From Dysidea avara (lineage: Eukaryota > Porifera > Demospongiae > Dictyoceratida > Dysideidae), in the NCBI RefSeq assembly GCF_963678975.1, contig NC_089281.1, positions 11,247,277 through 11,311,276 on the forward strand: a stretch of DNA of 64,000 bases, read 5' to 3'. The notes beneath the pieces are model-generated. The model worked only from the letters and a program-made list of their open reading frames with translations, had not been told where the DNA came from and did not search any database. Below are positions 33,992 to 47,200 of the stretch, piece after piece. How positions within the stretch are numbered: the first letter of the stretch is position 1; every line of letters starts with the position of its first letter. A program made the position numbers and the translations under genes.

Positions 33992-35105
33992 TTATACGAA
34001 AGTACAAAAGACTAATAGTAGTTAAAAGTACCAGTGTGTGTGTGTGTATGTATAACTAGTTGCAACCTAGCAATGTATCTTTCATATATCATGATTCCTT
34101 CTTGTACTTAGAGTCAGTAAAGAGAATGTAGGTTCTCAGTAAGGATGTTGTACTGATTCTTCAAAGAAGCAACCAATGACTTGTACATTGCAAGTTCAAT
34201 GGTAAATTATCAGATGTGGTTTCTTCAATATTGTGAATCAACTTTAAAGACTTTTGATGAAGCTATAGATATTTTTTGCGTAAGAATTTCTATTCATTTG
34301 AAGTCATGGTATTTCTTTTAAGCAAGAGTTTATAAAACCTCTATATATTATGAACTCTCAGGCCCAAATAGCCTTGAACATGTTGGCTGCTATCACTCAG
34401 CATGTTCAGCAAGGTATTTGTATGTGAATATAAGCTGGTGATGTATAAAGCTGTATTATATTTTATTACCTCCTGGATTATAATAATAGAACGTGCATGG
34501 GTTTAGTCCTTACTAGCATTGGTACCTGCCCTACGTGCAGGATCATCTCCACACCAACATACAAAATCTAATGTAATGGCAAGCTATTAACTTCAAACAT
34601 CAGCACCATTCATGTATGCAGCATGTACGGTGATGTCACTTTCAAAGTACATGAGTGTTATACTATATATCATAATTAGTGGGACAATGCGAGTGTGCAG
34701 GAAAGTTAAATAGCCGAACTAAACAAGGGAAATTGTATAGAATATTGTGCCAGTAGTGTGCCCATAGCCATTCGAATTTTGTCACTAAGTTAATGATAGG
34801 ACACATATACTACTACTTAGCATAGTTTACATGTGTGTATTAAACACATTATCAATAGCATCACATTGCATGATTTTGGTTGCCAAGTTAGCAGTGTCAT
34901 GAGGAAAGAATTCAGACAGACAGACAGCTTTTCATATATTTATAGATTTGGCAATACAACTAACTGATAATGTATTATACAATATTACAAATAAAGGGCA
35001 ATTTATGTAGGGTACTCATCAAGAGTAACACACAAACACACACACATACATATATACAAGCTGAGGATAGAAAATGGCAGCTACATTCATCTTGGAATAA
35101 GAGTA
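33992..35105. other. Intergenic between the coiled-coil gene and the end of gene B
   Basis: No exon was seen. The segment 34510-34670 (TAGCATTGGTACCTGCCC and onward) repeats 17700-17870. A short GT run lies near 34035 and a CA run near 35030. Confidence 0.45.
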
Positions 35106-35375
35106 CTATACACAAATGAACTTGTCAAAAATCACCACTGAGGCCAACACAGAAACCAATACAAGACTTGGTAATTGTAGACCAGCTGAAGAACAGTCAT
35201 TATTCAGTCGTTGAATATCTTCACGAGAAAAGCTACTGTATGGGGTCCATTCACGGTAGAAGGAACAAGGTCCTCCAATACCAACTACATATGTTGTGCC
35301 AACACTCAGAATATCTCTTGAGTAGCCACAAGATGATTGTAAATCAGGACCAACTTCCATAACAATCTGACCCAC
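35106..35375 (-). CDS. Gene B exon 5: second half of NTR and hydrophobic tail
   Basis: It starts VGQIVMEVGPDLQSSCG after a TGTAG acceptor, and runs to CSFYREW, an SSAG candidate anchor site and a hydrophobic tail ending FICV. It is two residues longer at the C-terminus than gene A. Confidence 0.85.
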   Translation of the reverse strand: MGQIVMEVGPDLQSSCGYSRDILSVGTTYVVGIGGPCSFYREWTPYSSFSREDIQRLNNDCSSAGLQLPSLVLVSVLASVVIFDKFICV

Positions 35376-38300
35376 CTACAACAATAATAATCATGTGTAT
35401 TATGCCCTTATACTGTGTGCTTTTCATCACCAATTGCTCAGTACCAAATAACGGGTAATTTGGGTATCACACACAATGTTCAAAGCATGGCTCTTTTATA
35501 TGCTAGTTTAACATTACAATTAGCTAGTAGCCTTGCAAGGAAGCTTTTTTCTATGGTCTGCAGTGTACATGGATTCCCTACTAACAAAAATACCATTGAC
35601 AACCCACTTGCAAGACAAAGTATTTTATGCAAGTCATGTGCTCTTTTGTGTTGCTATAGCTACACAATTAGTGCTGTTTTATAACTGATGAAATAGCAAT
35701 ACCCAGGTTACCCTGGCAACAGTGAAAACCTTGGGGCCAAAACTGCTTGAATATCTTCTCCATCTTTAATCTGATTATCCAATTTGGTTCCAAGAAACAC
35801 CATGAAAGTATATAGCAAGTTATGCCACGGTCAGTGTCATGTGATGCATATAAGTAATAGATGGTCGTTCAAAGTTGTTATTGTATGTATCGAATGACGG
35901 TCTGTTATTCATCACTCTGTAACAATTGAGTGGCTATTATTTTTGGTCCTGTAGATGCCCAGCTTACTGTACCACATATATACAGCCTCTTTTTCTCATA
36001 CTTAATTACCTCATGTGTCCCTTTGAAAACCTGCACAACTTCCACAGCATATTGGCAAACATTATAATCATCTAGTCCTTCATTATGAGGACACACAAAT
36101 CGTGGTGTGCAGTACAATTCATTTTGGATTCTTCTTTCTACCAATGTGGGCATTTCTCTACCACACTGGCTGGGCTCCACACACTTCCTCTTCTCCACAT
36201 CAATTACAGTTCCTGATGGACACTCACAACCTTGCCAACAATCAGTAGTACATGATATTGTATCATTGAAATTGTCACAAGTCTGAGGACAAGATGATCC
36301 ACAATCTGTGTATACCTGACCATCAATAGGACATGCTGAATGGGAAAATCAGAATTTTCGACATAAAGGTAATTCAGCAGTACTTCCATTATGTAATAGT
36401 TGTAACATGGGCATGAGGACTTTGCCTGAAACGTTTGCCTGACTGCACAGACCAGAGGGCATACATTTCAGGCAAAAGCCTGAATGCTCCATGTTACAGC
36501 TAATATGAAACTTATCCCATCTGTATTAGGCTGATAGCCTGCACAGGGCAATTAATCACCCAAGCTGATATGAGTGCAAACCACTGGATATATTATATAT
36601 ACATGCCTAAAAATTTTGATTATGGGTCAGCAGTTAGTATGTTCTGGTTACATTCAGTTACGATGAATGGATAAATCCTACAGGTATCACGGAGAATTTC
36701 GGTTATGCGAGTTTAATGTTTTAATCAGTTATATTGAGTCATTTATGGAATAAATATGGAGTTTACTAAAGACCTAGATAGATAAGCTTGCTCGTAGAGT
36801 GGTTGCTTCATGCAGAGTGGTAACTTCGTGATGGGGTGTGGTCCATATTCAGAAACGTGTAGAAACGATTGGTGAATGGACCTTATCTGCAATGACATCA
36901 TAATTGACAAAATGGCCGTGTTTAGTGTGGGCACTTCGTATGTAATTACTAAAATGAGCTTTGTTTGCAGATTTCAAAACATGGAACTATTGGATAGTAA
37001 GGGTAAAAGACTAGTTAGCGTGATGTGGTGATGCGAAACAATCCCACCAGACGAAACCAGATTGTTATTGATGCAAAACTACTCACATTTGTCTTGTAAT
37101 GAAGTATGTATGCCTCACCTTGCCCCTTGCTGCAGTATGTAAATGTTAACATAGTGAACCACCATCTTTCCCAATACCCTCTGTACAAAAGTTCCCACAC
37201 TATCGGCCACCATTTTGTGCTTTGACGTCATTGCGGATAAGATCCATAAGCTATAGCACTAGTTATCAAATGGTACGGTTGTATGGCAAGCGATCAGTAA
37301 CAAAATTATATCCGACGTTCAAACTTCGATGTTATGTCGAGATTGTGTTTCGACGTGACGTCGAAATTGGACGCGACATCCACAAAACATTTTCAGCCCA
37401 ACATCAAAATACTCCTATTAGTGCCCTACACATATAATAGTGTACGCATGCATGAGTGTAAAGACGTTGGCAGAGCACGTTGTTTGCAAAATGTCTGTAG
37501 AAAAGACGGTTTTAGGCATCTTTAGGGAAAGAAGAAGGCCCATTACCTTCAATAGTGGAAGTACTCCTAAGGAAGAGTACGGTAATCTACTAGAGGCAGT
37601 GAAGTCTGGTTTTGACGATGTGAAGACAAATATTCCAACTGGTCTTTACTAATGTCAAACCAAGACCTTCCAGGTTCACAGTTAATAGTGTTAACCCCAA
37701 CTCTGTGTGCTACTGGATAAGTACCACTTACAACAGCTCCACTGTTTAAATAGTCCTCGCATAGTGATCATTGGCGATTTTTTTTTGTGACAAACAGCAA
37801 CAAAAAAAGACAATGTACAAAAATAACCGATAACTAATTAAGTGAGTGAGTGAGTCCTCGGACACACACTACCACAGAGAAGGAAATAGAATGCCCACGA
37901 GTGGGTGTGGCAAGGAAAAAAACTTGTTACAGCAACACACACAAAAATGTAATTACAATAAATAATAGAGTTGACAACATTCAAGCATCTTCAGACCATT
38001 CAGGGCAATCTCTTGCCATGAAAATTCTCGATGAAAAAATAGAAATGGTAGTAGCCAAGTCAAAAATCCTTCTGCAGGTGGACTTAGAAATCTTGATCTC
38101 ATTTTTAATAAAGTTAACACAGTTCATAAATGATGACAAAGATGCCGGCAAGTAGTGGCCTAAAACACTTATTTCAATGGTATCATAAAAACAAGGAATT
38201 CCTTGACGATCAAATTCTGACTGTAACTCTTGGTACTCTCTTCCCTTGTTTTCGATCCCTGGCAGATTTGAGGTGTTCAACTGAATCTAAGAGACATGTC

Positions 38301-41300
38301 AGTTCTAACAAGGCCACCGAGTTGCTGTTTTCATTGTAAAAAACAATATCTGGGCGATGTGAGGTAATCAGGACAGAAGGAGGGATTGTTGCCTGTAGAG
38401 AGTCACTTGCACGCATACTAGGAAGGTCAGCATAAACAGAGATTGTGCCTACTTAAATATATCTGAGGGTACTGTATAATTCATATATTTCAATCCAACA
38501 AAAATTGCTGTAATTCTGGGGAATTAGTCAGGTTGCGCCTTATGTTAGACGCCATGTCCATACGCTGCATTACGTACTCCGTATAATTTTGATTAGCAAT
38601 CCCAAATTTCCTTTCTTCCTCAGTCAAAAAATCTGTTAATTCAGTGAAGAACACACTCCAGCCATTAAGAATTCCATCATCACTACCATGCAGCATCACT
38701 CATTTCTGTCCACTCAACGGAGGACCACTTCCACATGCTATGAAGGCTAGTCACAGCTCAAAGCAGGTCAGTTGACACTAAAAGGAATGATTAAAACAGC
38801 ATGAAATTATAAGAATAAAAAGAGCATTGATTAGAGTAAAATCTCGACGTTACATTGAAAACTTTGACGTTGCGTCCAATTTCGACGTCATGTCGAAACA
38901 CAATCTCGACGTAACATCAAAGTTTGAACGTCGGGTGTATAATTTTGTTACTGATCGCTTGCCATACGGTCGTACCGTTTAAGTAGGGATCGTGGTGAAT
39001 GTTTCGCGCGCCACCCAAAATTCTGCCTTTAAAAATCACCCTACAGACATTGTATGCGGCGAAAACCACCTTTACGGAATAGTACTAGTCCATATAATAC
39101 ATACAACAGCAATAAATACAACAAAACACTTACAGGTGGCCAGATATAAAATTTTAAAAAATCGCCAAAAACTCCAACTTTAGTATCACTGCCTCACTGA
39201 CTGACCACAGTCGCAAGCCTAGAGCCCAAACGAAGCAGCGCACGGTCACCATTTTACGCTACAACAACAAACTCACCGGTGGGATGTGCCTTTTGGATTT
39301 CCGATGAGTGTACGCCCTGTGCGCCTTGTCTTTTCTTTTATCTTTAATCAGGCTGCTTGTCTTCTTCTTCATCCAACGAAACCATATCAAGGCGTTAATT
39401 TCCCATATCAACACTTTCTTTAAGCAGCATAATAGACACCACAAAATTATTTAAGGTGCTTAGAGTACGCTACTGTGCTACTGTATGGAGGAAGATCACG
39501 CCCATTCTTTATCCTATGTATATCGATCTATCGATCGAGACCACGCCTCTTTTACGCTAGCTGTATTTGTGACCACACACCTTCAAGTTGGTAGGCTGAA
39601 TCGAGATACTCTAGCCTAATAATCGATCGAAACCACGATGACCACACCCTTTTTGAGCAAGCACACATCTTTTGCAGGCTGACTCAAGATACTCTAATAC
39701 AGCAGTCACCCTAATAGAACAGTCACACGTTTATAGCTAGCTGTATGCTTTAACAAAAAACTAAACAAACTAGTATATTAAAAATTATGAATTTAAAAAT
39801 GAAGTAGGGATACAAGCGATAAAAAGTAGTGAAACAAGAGATAAACTATGGTAGTTATTACAGCATAGCTCAGTGGGAAATCCCTACTTTGGCATGGTAT
39901 AACAATAATTTTGTGTTCAGTGCCAAAGTAGGGATTTCCCACTGAGCTATGCTGTAATAACTACCATAGTTCATCTCTTGTTTCACTACTTTTTATCGCT
40001 TGGATCCCTACTTCATTTTTAAATTCATAATTTTTAATATACTATTACCTTATTCCAACGCTTTTCAACTTGTAGGATAACAAAACACTCTCCGTCTGAG
40101 TGGTTTTCATGGCGAAATCCAAGTCGTGCATACTAATTACATGAATATTAATTGATTCCCACAATAAATTTTGGCTCCATATAATCACTGCTCAGATGTA
40201 GCCCGGTTTACATTTCATATGTAGCCTGGCTAGCTGGGCTGCATACAAAATGCAGCCCGGGCTGCTCCTTTGTGAAAGTGTTACATGGTGACCATACCGT
40301 TTAAGTAGGGATTGTGGTGAATGTTTCGTGCGCCGCCCAAAATTCCACCTTTAAAAAGCATCCTACAGACATTTTACGCAGCAAAAATCACCTTTACGGA
40401 ATAGTACTAGTCCATATAATATATAAAATACAACAAAACACTTACAGGTGGCTGGATATAAATTTTTTTTAAATTGCCAAAAACTCCAATTTTAGTCTCA
40501 CTGCCTCACTCACTGCCTCACTCACTGCCTCACTCACTGCCTCACTCACTGCCTGACCATAGTCGCAAGCCTAGTGCCCAACGAAGCAGCGCAAAGTCAC
40601 CATTTTATGCCACAACAACAAACTCACTGGTGGGATGTGCCTTTTGGGGTTCTGACGAGTGTACGCCCTGTGCGTCTTGTCTTTCCTTTTATCTTCAATC
40701 AGGTTGGTTGTCTTCTTCTTCAAGCATCAAAACCATACTGAGGCGTTAATTTTCTGTATCAACACTTTTCTGTAGACACCACAAAATTATTTCAGAAAGT
40801 GCTTATGCTGCTGAAAGAGTGGGGCGCTTATAATTTCAAGTGTTGCACGTGAAATCTTTGGTGAAACATTAAGACTGCTGAGTTGTCACTTAGACTTTTG
40901 CCAACGCCTGGACTGCAATCGACAAAGAGATTTGAGATGGACCAATACTTGATGGTTTGTTCCTCTGAACACACTGACTCAGCCACTCAGTGCCGGACGG
41001 CAAGATCAGCGAGTGATTCATGTGATTGGATAGTACTACTCGAGTGGAAATTGTATTACTTCATCCTGTAAGCTCCAGACAACTGAAAGGGCCTGTTCGT
41101 TCAAACAACTTCCGGCCAGGGTGAATAGAACACGGACCATCATACTGAGACAGGTCATAGATCTGAGCGCCACTGCTACTACAATCAAAGGTAAGCTATG
41201 CACGCTACTACGGGCCTATGTTCTTCCAATTTTGGCACAGTACAGAGAGAACCATCAATGATGGAAATAATGCATACATAATCATACAGTAACTGGAAGT

Positions 41301-41374
41301 GTGGTGTGTCCCTCAGGCACACGCGACCACAACATGGAATACCATAAGGTAGGTGTGGCAAGGAGTGAAATTAC

Positions 41375-41432
<58 letters not shown>

Positions 41433-44153
41433 GTTCTGTGTTTCTACCGACCACTCAGCACAGTTCCTTGCTAGAAAAATTCTTCTAGACGCAGTAATAG
41501 ACAATCCAGCAGTTTCATCAAGTAATTATCTACATTGAGACTATTTTAATAAGCTGTAACTAGCTAGCTGTGCTACAACAAAAAACTAAACAAACTAGTA
41601 TTTTATAATGTGCCAAAGTAGGGACTTTCCCATCGAGCTATGCTGTAATACCATCATTCATATCTTGTTTCACTATTTTTTATTGCATAGCTGGATCCCT
41701 ACTTCATTTTTAAATTAACAATTTTAAAATACTAGTTTAATAGTTGGGACCACCAATTTCCATTTTTCTGCCAAGCATTACAAATAATGTATTAAATATG
41801 ACAGTGTTAGTTGATTACACAGACGTTTATATAGTGAAGAAAGAAATGGGACACAAAAGTATGTCCATGATGCATGCATTCATTGCATTGTAGCTGCTGC
41901 AGTCGACAAAAAAGCATGTCTCAGGCCTAAGAGATGATAACTGAACAGGAAAGAAATCAAGTGTAATAGTTAAGTTATGAAAGGTATCAGCAAGTTAGTT
42001 AGTCATTTAGTAGAAAATCTAGTTAAATAAAAAAAAGAAGATTTTGTTGGAAATGTGTGGAGCTGCTGTTTGGGTTTGATATTGCCAAGCTGGTATAAAA
42101 GAGAAGTTAGTTTTGGGGGTGACATTTTTAGGCAGGAAAGCCCAACCTTCATGATCCCTACTATACAGTACTACCATACTGGAGGCTATGCAATAACCAT
42201 TAAGTTGGTATAGTCGTATCAAGAGTTCATAATATATATACTGAGGAGAGTATCCTACTTTCATATACCCCTGTAGAAGGGTATATCGTGAAGTTATGAC
42301 GTAACGACAAGATGTTGCGGTTTGTGACGTATTAGCAGCCATAAAAGTGCAAGAATTGTTAGCCCCATTTCACACCTGCGACGCTCAGGATAGCCGTATT
42401 CACGAATGGTCTAGCAAGAAACACCTACGAAGTAGTATTAACCCATGAATGAATGATTGTAGTTCGGTGAGAAATGCTTAGAGCATAAGTTAATTTGGTT
42501 GCTAGCAATGTTGTTAGGCACGCGTTCAATCGATACCATGTTCAACTAATGACATCATTAATTATACAAAGAAAAACGGGCGAACTCAAAAGTATTACAT
42601 CATAACTTCACTATACGCCCTTCTACAGGGGTATATGAGAGTAGGATACTCTCCTCAGTATATATATAATAATTATTATGAACTCTTGGCCATATATATA
42701 ATATTATACTTCACCCAAAATAATTGGGCGCTGTATTGGAATATTATTTGATGGTATTGTTATACATTGAATTTGATAACAATAGACACAATATGTTTTA
42801 AGATCTGTTTTGAGTGTAACTATTAATTAGTATCAACAGGAGCTTATGAGCCGCCAAAGGCGGCGAAGGAGCATGAAACTCGGTTCCATCACAATCCAAA
42901 TTATGTCATGTTTTTTGAATAAATTGCTACAAGTGTCGCGCACAAATTAGTACACAGCATCGATTAATGAGATTTTACTTTCCTTATATGGAAACTAATC
43001 GCTAATGAATTTGGATTTTGATGGCACCCAGCAGGCTACATAAGTTTCATGCTCCTTCGCCGCCTTCGGCGGCTCACAAGCTCCTGGTATCAAGTACTGC
43101 CTATGGCACAGAATACTTCTAACTTACATTTGTGCAGGCAGCTAAACCCCAAGTCAACTTTTATATTGTTCATGCAAGTGTAGCTTAGCCATCTTGTTTT
43201 ACCCTCTCCATCCAAGCCAAGGTAGCTAAGTACTGTTCTTCATTTGTAAAATTGCATAATGTGTGGAATGTAGCTGAAAATAAAGTGTAATAGCCACTTC
43301 ATTCTCAGTAATCGGTAGTCAGGACGTCACAGGGGGTGAATCCAGCGGGTTTATAGAGCAGTCACTTTTGTATTTTAAACCTGTACCAACAGGGCATTTT
43401 AAAGACCTGGGGAATATCCCAGACCCCCCAGAATAGCATCTATGTTTGTCATAGGTGGTGGAAAAGGGGGGGGGGGGGGGGCTAGGGACTAAAGCCCCCT
43501 CGGTCTGCTGAGGGGGACTTAGCCCCCCCTCAGAATGATATCACGCGAAATTATCCTTCTTGGGGTGGGCTGAAAACTGTGATCAAGATCGAGATACTCT
43601 AATAGAGCAGTCACTCTAATAAAGCAATCACAGTATTAGAGCAGTGTGTAGCGGGTATGCAGGATGTCTGTTGTGTACTTCAAACTTCACAGCTCCACCA
43701 CTTATCTTTTTAGCCTGCTCCTGATACAGCAGAAACAAATATAAGCAGCTATTTAAAATGTAAGCTTTTTGATCAAAATTGTTACCAGATTCAATCAGAT
43801 TTCCTGTGCCAAGCAAGCCCCCAGACCCTCCTAGATTCAAGTGTACATGCAACAGAAATTTTAAAAACTTGTCAACAAAATTTCTGGAGCTGTCCTTGTG
43901 TTAGGCACCATTCCTTCCTATGGTGCAGTATGCACTGGTTCAACAATTATAATCATGTTACAGTAACAAACAAGTGTAAGGAAAAATTAGTATAGGGATC
44001 ATAGAAATTATAGCAATGAAACAAGGAATATCTGTAGTATATTTATGGAAGAGTTGTAGTGTTACTAAAGCCAGATACAGCACTAAAAACAATAAAATCC
44101 ATACAGAAAGATACTAACTGAATATTAATAACCACCCAAATCTGATTTTAAGT

Positions 44154-44208
<55 letters not shown>

Positions 44209-47200
44209 CTTGCCTACCTGACCACAATCACAAACTAAACAACGTACTGTATGACCACCATATTATCAAACTCACTAGTGGAATGTAATTTTTTGGGGTT
44301 CCAATGAGTGTCAGCCTTTGCCTTTCCTTTTATCTTCAGTCTTTATCTCCTTCATGCAACAAACCATATTGAGGTGTTAATTTTCCGTATCAATACCTTC
44401 CATTTAGAAGCACTCATGCTGCTGTAAGAGGTATTGCAAGTTTGTACCTGTAGCTCCACGATAGGATTGACAATGCCCTTAGTAGCACCAATGTGCAGTC
44501 ACCCTAACACAATAGCGATGCTCACTTTTCTAATAGAACAGTCACAAATCTATAAGCTGTAAAAAAAAAAAAAACTAGTGTATTTAAAACAAGATATATG
44601 AATGATGGTATGATTACAACACAGCCCTGTGGGAAAATCCCTACTTTGGTACTGAACAAAATAGACATGCCAATGTAGGGATTTTCCCACATGGCTAAGT
44701 AGTAATACAACCATTCATATATACTGTTTCACTGGTTTTCATTGCTTGGTCCCTCCTTCATTTTTGAATTAATAATTTTTAAATACACTGCAGGCTGTAT
44801 ATATGACTGAAGTAGGAATAACAAAAATATACCTGCACAGGTATAAATGACCTCCCTTGTTTCATTCTTTGTATCTCTATGGTCTCTACTCAAAAGTAAA
44901 ACTGCTAATTTTCTGTATACTTGTATAGCTATTGTATCATATGTAATCTGAAAAACCTTTGAATGAAAGAACTATGATTCAAATTGTTTTGCAACTTTCA
45001 TGAATTTTCATTTGCCAATTATTTCAATGAAAACAAATAAAATTATCTTTGCCATAGGTGTAGCAACAGGGGGGGGGACTAGCGCTCTTATTTTAGATGG
45101 GGCTTAGCCCCTCCACTTTTAAAGATTGATATACTCTAATCAGTGTTGAGAGTAACGCACTACTTATGTAACGTGTTACGTAATATTATTACTTTTGTGG
45201 CAACTAAGTAATATAACGAAATACGCTATAAAAATAGGTAATATAACTCAAGTTACTTTACTTACAAATGTAACGCGTTACCTAAGTAATACTAGTATAT
45301 TAAAAATTTTGAATTTAAAAATGAAGTAGGGATCCAAGCGATAAAAAGTAGTGAAACAAGAGATGAACAATGGTAGTTATTACAGCATAGCTCAGTGGGA
45401 AATCCCTACTTTGGCAATGAACACAAAATAATTGTTATACCATGCCAAAGTAGGGATTTCCCACTGAGCTATGCTGTAATAACTACCATTGTTCATCTCT
45501 TGTTTCACTACTTTTTATCGCTTGGATCCCTACTTCATTTTTTAAATTCAAAATTTTTAATATACTAGTTTGTTTAGTTTTTTGTTAAAGCATACAGCTA
45601 GCTATAAACGTGTGACTGTTCTATTAGGGTGACTGCTGTATTAGAGTATCTCGAGTCAGCTTGCAAAAGATGTGTGCTTGTCCAAAAGGGCTCGAAAAAG
45701 GGTGTGTTCATCGTGGTTTTGACCACACACCTTCAAGTTAGTAGGCTGATTCAAGATACTCTAGTCTAATGATCGATCGAAACCACAATGAACACACCCT
45801 TTTTCCGAGCCCTTTTTGGACAAGCACACAGCTAGCGTAAAAGGGGCATGGTCTCGATCCATAGATCAATATACGTAGAACAAAGAATGGGCGTGATCTT
45901 GTGGCCTATCGTGGAGTACTGGTACCTCCGTAGCTACAGTAGTGTATTCTAAGCATCTTAAATAATTTTGTGGCGTCTATTATGCTGCTTAAAGAAAGTG
46001 TTGATATGGAAAATTAACGCCTCGATATGGTTTCGTTGGATGAAGAAGAAGACAAGCAGCCTGATTGAAGATAAAAGAAAAGACAAGGCGCACAGGGCGT
46101 ACACTCGTCGGAACCCCAAAAGGCACATCCCACCGGTGAGCTTGTTGTTGTAGCGTAAAATGGTGACTGTGCGCTGCTTCGTTTGGGCTCTAGGCTTGCG
46201 AATGTGGTCAGTGAGTGAGGCAGTGAGGCAGTTGTACTAAATTTGGAGATTTTGGAAATTTTTTTAAATTTTATATCCGGCCACCTGTAAGTGTTTCGTT
46301 GTATTTAATGCTGTTTTATGTATTATATGGACTAGTACTATTCCGTAAAGGTGGCTTTCGTCTCGTAAGATATCTCTAGGATGATTTTTAAAGGCGGAAA
46401 ATTTGGCGGCGCGCGAAACATTCACCACGATCCCTACTTAAACGGTACAACCGTACCGTTTGATAGTTACTGTAATGAGTCTAATATTACATAATATTAT
46501 TACTACAAGTAACGAAGTTACTAAACTCGTTAGTAATCCACTAGTAACGCCTAGCCACAACGAAGTAATGAAGCCTACTGAATGAAGCTTATTCACCAGC
46601 TTCTTACTTATAACCAAGATTTGTACATTGTCCAACCACGCAACCATGTCACGTGATAAGGTGGTAGTTTCACAAGTGACAGCTTAAGGCTGTGGACATA
46701 AAGTAATATAATATGTAATATTATTATAGTTACTTTATTTTATGGGTAATATGTAACTGTAACTAAATAGTTCAGTTACAAGTAATATGTAACACCCCAA
46801 AAACACCTTCGCTGTAAAAAGGCGCGCCCAAGAAACTACAAGTACCTGGAACCCAATGTAAAAAAACAAAAAGAAAACAGCTCAGCTGAAGTGAAAAGTA
46901 ACTGGTAACTTAAAGAGCTGATATCTGAAGCGGCCAAGAATACAATTACTAAAGTTTAATCCATGCAAGAACACCTTGGCTATAAAACAGGTGTGTACCT
47001 GAAAGTAACTGGCAACTGAAATGGCTGATATCTGAAGCGGCCAAGAATGAATGGTCAATACAACTAATTCAAAAATTTAACACTGAACCTTTATAATTCG
47101 GCTGTGTTCTATATTCACTCTTGCTGCATCGTAAAGTAATTTCTTTTAACTCTAATTGGCTGGTAATTTGGCCACCTTTTTTAATAGTCAGTATAATAGA

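Larger units (their letters stand above)
37266..40044. mobile_element. Compound element: GTTTAAGTAGGGAT repeat plus foldback, with a 1.7-kb TIR element nested
   Basis: The outer unit starts CAAATGGTACGG and ends in the foldback at 39771-40044. The same unit, in reverse orientation and without the 1.7-kb insert, occupies 45292-46462. Comparing the two places the insertion inside the GGTACGGTTGTACC palindrome. Both copies share a frame containing WFRWMKKKTSSLI, probably non-functional. Confidence 0.65.

Noticed and set aside
37015-37437. Frames around the left TIR of the nested element
   Set aside because: They cross the element boundary and have no conserved counterpart in the second copy.
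39259-39444. 61-codon frame with WFRWMKKKTSSLI, repeated at 45968-46153
   Set aside because: Conserved only because it is part of the same repeat; no start context, domain or splice evidence for a gene.
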